Positions 23,085 to 26,431 of a DNA stretch of 26,431 bases are shown here, in pieces. The number at the start of each line of letters is the position of its first letter. Position 1 is the first letter of the stretch. The DNA lies in the IMG/VR virus record IMGVR_UViG_3300020213_000106, positions 1 to 26,431 of that record; one strand, written 5' to 3'. The stretch comes from a virus. A model generated the notes under the pieces. That model had not been told where the DNA came from. It was given only the letters and a program-made list of their open reading frames with translations, and ran no database searches. Both the position numbers and the translations under genes were made by a program.

Positions 23085-23770
23085 TTTACTTTTTTCCTCA
23101 CGTATCCAAAAAATCGCGGCTTATCTTCGGGAGAGCCCATCATCTTGTGCCAGTTGTTCATATCGTATCTGACATTGTTTCCGTTATGGTTTATATATTT
23201 GGTCAAACAGTCACCAAAGGGATCATCACAAATCCATGCTATTACGTTTCCATTCTCATCTAACACATATCCCTTAATCACAATAAGGTGGCCTCGACCT
23301 GACGGATACCAAGGACGAATCCAAATCGAACAGATAACAACAAATCCTAAATCAATGGACTCTTTTATCTTCTGTTCATTGTTTTTTGCTTTTTGATAAA
23401 CGAATTCATACTCGGAATCTTTGAGGTAGAATTCGTTAAAAACTCTTTTATGTGCTTCCCAAAAGTATCTAGATTCTTTCTTTTCAAGGTTATCTATGAC
23501 ATTGATTTTATAAGTCAGTTCATCGATTATCGTTGGAAGTATTCCTGCATTGTGTAAACAACCTGAAAACATGGAACCGGCGGAGACGAAACATTCAGTC
23601 ACCCTGTCAAAAAGTTCGGACTCTCGTTTGTCCATCTCGGTAACTGGAAACAATTTCTTTTTTGTTTCATAGTTCCAGACATAACCATCTATGACTTGTA
23701 TGGCGAGAGCGTTATCTCTTTGCGTTAGATAATCGGACGCAAATTTTGCAGTGTGAAGTTTCGGAATCAA
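23081..23770 (-). CDS. C39-like cysteine peptidase, candidate endolysin
   Basis: A 229-aa protein with the layout of a C39/papain-like peptidase: a cysteine segment SMFSGCLHNAGILPT (Cys71), a His segment GRGHLIVIKGYVLDENGNV (His161) and an Asp in ICDDPFGD (about 183-187). The His-to-Asp spacing with a strand between is typical. There is no signal peptide, so release would need a holin, which appears to follow directly. In this setting it probably cleaves peptidoglycan peptides; protease activity on another target is possible. The start is a TTG at 23770, with AGAGGAAA about 8 nt upstream and no nearby ATG. Confidence 0.7.
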   Translation of the reverse strand: MIPKLHTAKFASDYLTQRDNALAIQVIDGYVWNYETKKKLFPVTEMDKRESELFDRVTECFVSAGSMFSGCLHNAGILPTIIDELTYKINVIDNLEKKESRYFWEAHKRVFNEFYLKDSEYEFVYQKAKNNEQKIKESIDLGFVVICSIWIRPWYPSGRGHLIVIKGYVLDENGNVIAWICDDPFGDCLTKYINHNGNNVRYDMNNWHKMMGSPEDKPRFFGYVRKKVK

Positions 23771-23771
23771 T

Positions 23772-23996
23772 TTAGTTTCCTCTTTGCTTTCTCTGCAAAA
23801 GTGTTTTCACATCCAACCGGACTTCTTCCATAACTTTGCCTATGGAAAACATTTGAGTTTCAAGAACCACAATTCGAACTTCGTGATCTCGATACATAGT
23901 CTGGTATTGAAAGACAAAAGAGATTCCAAGCCCCATGACGTAGAGCAAATCCTTCAAGCTCAAATCTTTTGAAATAGATTTTACAATTTCACTCAT
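23772..23996 (-). CDS. Small membrane protein with coiled-coil tail (lysis module)
   Basis: A 74-aa protein. The start is set at ATG 23996, because it shares one base with the SGNH stop (TAATG); an upstream start would overlap more. A membrane helix (about 15-33, LLYVMGLGISFVFQYQ) is followed by a charged amphipathic helix with heptad leucine/valine spacing (VRIVVLETQM, VMEEVRLDVKTLLQRK). Placed between a secreted hydrolase and the candidate endolysin, it could be a second holin, an antiholin or a lysis accessory. I do not recognise its family. Confidence 0.6.
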   Translation of the reverse strand: MSEIVKSISKDLSLKDLLYVMGLGISFVFQYQTMYRDHEVRIVVLETQMFSIGKVMEEVRLDVKTLLQRKQRGN

Positions 23997-24727
23997 TACA
24001 GTAAAACCCCACATTGAATTCTTAAGAGTTCTTTAATACAGACTGCTGGTGTCTTATTTGGATGTATCGCATCCAACATTTCTGATTCAGATAATGGATT
24101 GGAAAAACAAACATCGGGATCAACCCAACACGCGTCTTGTGATCGGGTTCGCATTGCAGAAGAAATGATTTTTCTATTTAAGTTTGCATATTCAACGAAG
24201 GTTTTATGAACTTCAACATACGATAATTTTGTATTTGGAAACCAAGAACGAAGAGATTTATGAAGATCATCAAAAGTTTCAATGATTGTTGAATTTGTTC
24301 TTTTAGAAAGGAGATCATTACCTCCAACTGTAGAGATAACAATATGTTTAGGAGCGATCCTTATTGATTTTTTGAAACGAGATCGATAATCACAAAGCAT
24401 ATCACCCGGCACTGCGTTATTCTGAGTATTCGTTGTATCTAAGAAACCTTCAAAGGTCGAATAGATTGTAGCTGTCGAATCGCCGAGTAAGCTATTCTCA
24501 TATTGTTTGAAGTCTGATAAAAATCTTTCTGCGAAACCACCGGGGACGTATGAAGAATTTAGCTGATAGGAAAGCTGACAATTCGCAGGTTCATAGATTT
24601 GATATTGTTGGTTATAAAGAATTCCGAGTAGGAGAAGATTGCGATCAGTCTCTTTTGATTCTTTGGCGAAACAGAAGATATTTTGAAAGGTTAGAAAAAA
24701 TATGAAAAGAATTTTAGCTAGTCTCAT
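23996..24727 (-). CDS. Secreted SGNH/GDSL hydrolase
   Basis: A 243-aa protein with an N-terminal signal peptide (basic start, ILFIFFLTFQNIFCFA). It has SGNH blocks in the right order: LLGDSTA with Ser84, STVGGND at 133-138 with the Gly/Asn oxyanion residues, and LDAIHPN with Asp219 and His222. Seven cysteines suggest disulfide bonds and a periplasmic or external site. Such enzymes hydrolyse esters or acetyl groups on lipids, peptidoglycan or polysaccharides; the substrate is not readable here. It is the first gene of the lysis-type block, with no ribosome site seen, and its ATG lies inside an inverted repeat. Confidence 0.8.
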   Translation of the reverse strand: MRLAKILFIFFLTFQNIFCFAKESKETDRNLLLLGILYNQQYQIYEPANCQLSYQLNSSYVPGGFAERFLSDFKQYENSLLGDSTATIYSTFEGFLDTTNTQNNAVPGDMLCDYRSRFKKSIRIAPKHIVISTVGGNDLLSKRTNSTIIETFDDLHKSLRSWFPNTKLSYVEVHKTFVEYANLNRKIISSAMRTRSQDACWVDPDVCFSNPLSESEMLDAIHPNKTPAVCIKELLRIQCGVLL

Positions 24728-24739
24728 GATAAGACTAGC
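24717..24739 (-). promoter_or_regulatory. Inverted repeat enclosing the SGNH start codon
   Basis: A perfect 8-bp inverted repeat, GCTAGTCT and AGACTAGC, is separated by 7 nt that contain the start codon of the SGNH gene. In the mRNA the ATG would sit in the loop, with the region where a ribosome site should be held in the stem. It may be a translation-blocking hairpin or a DNA operator for the neighbouring HTH protein. The 45-nt gap upstream shows only a weak promoter-like pair (TTGGCT, 17 nt, TAGGCT). Confidence 0.5.
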
Positions 24740-24758
24740 CTAACAAAAATTTAGAATT

Positions 24759-24780
24759 AAGCCAAGGTCAGGTCAGGCTT
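24759..24780 (-). promoter_or_regulatory. Short inverted repeat at the end of the HTH gene
   Basis: AAGCC and GGCTT flank 12 nt that contain the tandem GGTCAGGTCA, overlapping the last codons of the HTH gene. On the minus strand a T-rich stretch follows after about ten bases. It could be a weak attenuator between the HTH gene and the lysis genes, but the stem is only 5 bp. Confidence 0.25.
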
Positions 24781-25174
24781 GTTTTAGTTTCCGTTTCACC
24801 AAATATGGTTTTTTGATCTTCGCTTCCTGTTCTTCATCATAAGAAATGTGAAAAGAATTTTTGAAAAATTCTTCAATGCCTTTCCTGGAATATAAAAAGT
24901 GAGTTTGAGAAAGCTTCCAGTATTTACCAAGTTTCCCTTCGCGCCTGTAATTCGTTACAGTCCGATCGGCGCATTTTAAAAATGCTGCAACTTCCGCGCA
25001 AGTCATCGTCTCACTAGGATCACGCGGGATCGCATCATCTGATGATTGCGGATCACCTTGGGTTTTAACTAGACTTAGTGGTTGTTTCTCGAAAAGGCTG
25101 CCTTCGTAGGTATGTCCTGCTTTAATCATGCCGCCATGGATTTTTATGTAATTACGCTTGTCAAGCGAAAGCAC
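24773..25174 (-). CDS. Excisionase/MerR-type HTH DNA-binding protein
   Basis: A 133-aa protein whose middle (about 57-108) is an HTH_17/excisionase-like domain: TCAEVAAFLKCADRTVTNYR, then a GKLGKYWKL wing and YSRKGIEEFFKNS. The N-terminal 50 residues are polar and perhaps disordered; the C-terminus is Lys-rich (KKPYLVKRKLKQ). A later ATG at 25129 would drop 15 residues and leave the palindrome at 25155-25167 in the leader, which would suit autoregulation. It is the first gene of the minus-strand run and may control excision, late transcription or the divergent plus-strand gene. Confidence 0.72.
   Translation of the reverse strand: MLSLDKRNYIKIHGGMIKAGHTYEGSLFEKQPLSLVKTQGDPQSSDDAIPRDPSETMTCAEVAAFLKCADRTVTNYRREGKLGKYWKLSQTHFLYSRKGIEEFFKNSFHISYDEEQEAKIKKPYLVKRKLKQA
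25155..25167. promoter_or_regulatory. Palindromic candidate operator
   Basis: CGCTTGTCAAGCG is a perfect 13-bp palindrome around a central T, extending imperfectly by two more pairs on each side. It lies at the 5' end of the HTH gene, near the divergent plus-strand gene, and contains a TTGACA-like -35 element on the minus strand, though no good -10 box is correctly spaced. A site for the HTH protein itself is the natural guess. Confidence 0.4.
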
Positions 25175-25221
25175 ATAACGAAGGATTTGTATTTAATAAA
25201 ATCAATTAATTGGAGCAGTGT

Positions 25222-25617
25222 ATGAATGATAAACCATCACCATATTTAATTTTTAAATCTTGGAAATTGTGGATAGGGATATTTGCCTTTAGCATAATAT
25301 TCGTAATTTGTAGTAGGAGTGGCGATAAAGATCCTTTCGAATTTGAAAAAAGAGAAGTAAACAAATTCTGCAAGGAATTGTTAACCAAGAAAATTGCGAT
25401 CAAAGATTCGATTAATTTTTCTTATTTTGAATCAGCACTTGGTTTTGTGATGTCTGATGGATCGGAAGACCCTTTGAAAATCCGCTATCGGGGAACGGTG
25501 GAATATAAAAATGCATTTGGAGTAAATTTTAATTCAAAATATTCATGTGTAGTTTCAAAAAAAGGATCGAATTGGATACTAGAAGAACTTCTTTTGGATG
25601 ATAAAAAACTTCAGTAA
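25222..25617 (+). CDS. Small membrane-anchored protein, unknown
   Basis: A 131-aa protein on the opposite strand to the late operon. ATG 25222 is chosen because GGAG lies 6 nt upstream; a TTG at 25210 has none. The N-terminus has a basic segment then one hydrophobic helix (LWIGIFAFSIIFVIC), so the rest (RSGDKDPFEFEKREVNKFCK and a beta-rich tail with WILEELLLDDKK) should face the periplasm or be lipid-anchored. The cysteine after the helix gives a poor lipobox. Its separate orientation suggests its own promoter and perhaps expression outside the late phase, as for prophage cargo genes. Family not recognised. Confidence 0.7.
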   Translation: MNDKPSPYLIFKSWKLWIGIFAFSIIFVICSRSGDKDPFEFEKREVNKFCKELLTKKIAIKDSINFSYFESALGFVMSDGSEDPLKIRYRGTVEYKNAFGVNFNSKYSCVVSKKGSNWILEELLLDDKKLQ

Positions 25618-25856
25618 ACTGAAAGTCAGGTGAGCGTTCTGATTTTCTTACATGCGCTCTCGAAATTCTCCGATTCAAATCTTTCCACTCCATTCTAACA
25701 TCATTTGAACCAAATAATTGATCTGGGAAAGGCTGTTGGATTTGCTATCGATCGAGTTTTCAAAACTGAAAACAGAATGAATCTCTACTACTAACTAAGT
25801 AGAACGCCTTTGCTTTCTCGAAAGAGAAAAATCCCAACGAAGGCCAAGAGGTTCAT
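25618..25856. other. Non-coding stretch with several palindromes
   Basis: No credible gene on either strand. It contains TCGATCGA (25748-25755), the 13-bp palindrome AGTTTTCAAAACT (25755-25767), GAGCG/CGCTC at 25632-25659, and a nested fold: GCCTT (25806-25810) pairs with AAGGC (25840-25844) around TTTCTC-GAAA-GAGAAA (25814-25829), a GNRA-type tetraloop hairpin. The region probably holds regulatory sites or an RNA leader. Confidence 0.45.
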
Positions 25857-25958
25857 ATGAACAAGAAAATACTTTTCTCAGCTCGTTTGCGATTTTTGTT
25901 TCGGATTCAATTTCGATTTATTGCATCCCAATCTAAAAAAAAGTTTAAAATGAAATAA
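25857..25958 (+). CDS. Possible 33-aa basic peptide
   Basis: ATG to TAA open frame of 33 codons, starting MNKKILFSARLRFLFRIQF and ending in a Lys-rich tail. GAGG is 5 nt upstream of the ATG, and an intrinsic terminator follows at once, so it may be a leader or small regulatory peptide. It is strongly basic and could also be an accident within a structured RNA. Low confidence. Confidence 0.3.
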   Translation: MNKKILFSARLRFLFRIQFRFIASQSKKKFKMK

Positions 25959-25962
25959 AATC

Positions 25963-25999
25963 TCTGCCTGGAGTCCGGAATTCAGGCAGAAGTTTTTTT
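25963..25999 (+). terminator. Intrinsic terminator
   Basis: TCTGCCTG (25963-25970) pairs perfectly with CAGGCAGA (25983-25990), two more inner pairs (one a G-T wobble) are possible, and seven T residues follow at 25993-25999. This fits a Rho-independent terminator for plus-strand transcription of 25222-25958. The reverse side has only a broken T-run. Confidence 0.75.
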
Positions 26000-26084
26000 G
26001 AGCTAACAGGTTTTTAGTCGCCAAAATTGTCCCACGATCAACATACTATACAAACGACGGTATAGATAAATGTTGGAGAAAAAC

Positions 26085-26240
26085 ATGGATGTTGAGGAAG
26101 GAGAAGAGATTGAAAATTTGGTTTTGGAATTTCAGATTAGAGAAAAGTTAAGATGGTTTTTAAAGGACTATCGAGAAGGAAAGGAGCCGATGGAAATTTT
26201 GATCCATCGGTATGCAATGGAGATTGTAAAATTTTATTAA
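26085..26240 (+). CDS. 51-aa acidic/helical protein, unknown
   Basis: A short gene preceded by GGAG about 6-7 nt before its ATG; an in-frame ATG at 26070 is possible but lies upstream of that site. The product is helical and charged (EEGEEIENLVLEFQIREKL, then WFLKDYREGKEPMEILIHRY), without signal or membrane segment. A 6-bp inverted repeat (CTATAC, 26046-26051, with GTATAG, 26060-26065) lies upstream and could be an operator. It may regulate or bind another small protein. Function unknown. Confidence 0.5.
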   Translation: MDVEEGEEIENLVLEFQIREKLRWFLKDYREGKEPMEILIHRYAMEIVKFY

Positions 26241-26256
26241 TAAAATAAACGATTTA

Positions 26257-26431
26257 TTAGAATTCAAAGCCTTCAACATGGATATTTTCAATTATTAGCT
26301 CTCTCCGAAAGATTATGTATTTATACCTTATCTGATAACTAATTGTATAATCTCCAATAGTAATAATATTTTCCCTTAATTTAGTATCCGAGGCCGCTAT
26401 TTCATTTATTTTTTCATGAATATGATTAGCC
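26257..26431 (-). CDS. Partial gene running off the right edge
   Basis: A frame on the minus strand is open from the window edge to a TAA at 26257-26259, giving at least 57 residues without a start inside the window. The visible C-terminus includes NEIAASDTKLRENIITIGDY and ends IIENIHVEGFEF, beta-rich and soluble-looking. It converges on the 51-aa gene with only 16 nt between them. No family recognised. Confidence 0.5.
   Translation of the reverse strand, partial: ANHIHEKINEIAASDTKLRENIITIGDYTISYQIRYKYIIFRRELIIENIHVEGFEF

Larger units (their letters stand above)
69..25174 (-). mobile_element. Late region of a contractile-tailed phage or prophage
   Basis: A continuous minus-strand run of genes covers lysis, terminase, portal, MuF, protease, capsid, neck, sheath, tube, chaperones, tape measure, baseplate, spike and tail fibre. 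Nearly every junction is an ATGA, GTGA or TAATG overlap or a gap of a few bases, which indicates one translationally coupled late operon. A sheath and a full baseplate set place it among myovirus-morphology phages. The DUF2184/DUF2213/DUF3383/DUF3277-type set resembles that of Mu-like and Pam3-like contractile phages. No integrase, repressor, transposase or att site is visible, so its lifestyle is open and its outer limits are not defined by the window. Confidence 0.93.

Noticed and set aside
24728-24772. Late promoter (TTGGCT, 17 nt, TAGGCT) before the SGNH gene
   Set aside because: Only 4 and 3 of 6 matches to the consensus; not strong enough to list as a promoter.
25741-25770. Replication origin suggested by adjacent palindromes TCGATCGA and AGTTTTCAAAACT
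   Set aside because: No iterons, DnaA-box cluster or replication gene is visible nearby, so the palindromes are listed only as possible regulatory sites.
1-26431. Integrase, repressor, tRNA, rRNA, CRISPR array or insertion sequence
   Set aside because: I looked for repeat-spacer patterns, cloverleaf-like segments, tyrosine/serine recombinase or transposase motifs and saw none.

Overview
The window is almost entirely the late (morphogenesis and lysis) region of a contractile-tailed phage or prophage. About 33 genes run on the minus strand from roughly 25174 down to 69. They are packed with ATGA, GTGA or TAATG overlaps and have almost no spacers. DNA is AT-rich (roughly 35-40% GC by eye). The lysis genes include a lipoprotein-type candidate spanin, so the host should have an outer membrane. 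The gene families and the loose lipobox sequences fit a spirochaete, most likely Leptospira, whose known phages are myovirus-like. That host call is inference; no 16S or other host marker is present.

Layout in order of transcription, right to left. (1) 25174-24773: HTH/excisionase-type DNA-binding protein beside a palindromic candidate operator. (2) 24727-22450: lysis-type module placed first, with a secreted SGNH hydrolase, a small membrane/coiled-coil protein, a C39-like cysteine peptidase (candidate endolysin), a holin-like protein and a lipoprotein with a C-terminal membrane helix (candidate unimolecular spanin). (3) 22453-19068: packaging, with small terminase, a large terminase split into separate ATPase and nuclease genes, and the portal. 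(4) 19065-13737: head, with a 63-aa gene, a MuF protein carrying a C-terminal HExxH metallopeptidase, an 81-aa acidic partner, a prohead protease with a nested scaffold, a cement-like protein with a lipoprotein-like leader, and the major capsid protein. (5) 13694-9378: neck, tail sheath, tail tube and a frameshifted tail-chaperone pair. (6) 9376-1797: tape measure, Dit-like, baseplate plug, hub, puncturing spike, an unknown protein, gp25-like, J-like and gpI-like proteins, and one small unknown. (7) 1793-69: tail fibre and a DUF4376-like assembly protein.

Right of 25175 the organisation changes. A plus-strand gene for a small membrane-anchored protein (25222-25617) diverges from the HTH gene. 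It is followed by a mostly non-coding stretch rich in palindromes that ends in a clear intrinsic terminator (25963-25999). Next come a plus-strand 51-aa ORF and a minus-strand gene running off the right edge. No integrase, repressor, replication gene, tRNA, CRISPR or IS was found, so integrated prophage, plasmid-prophage and free phage cannot be told apart.

The best candidates for something new are the MuF-metallopeptidase with its translationally coupled acidic neighbour (a possible toxin/immunity pair carried in the virion), the cleanly split large terminase, the spirochaete-type unimolecular spanin, and the lipoprotein-like leader on a capsid-region protein that shares a domain with the tail sheath.
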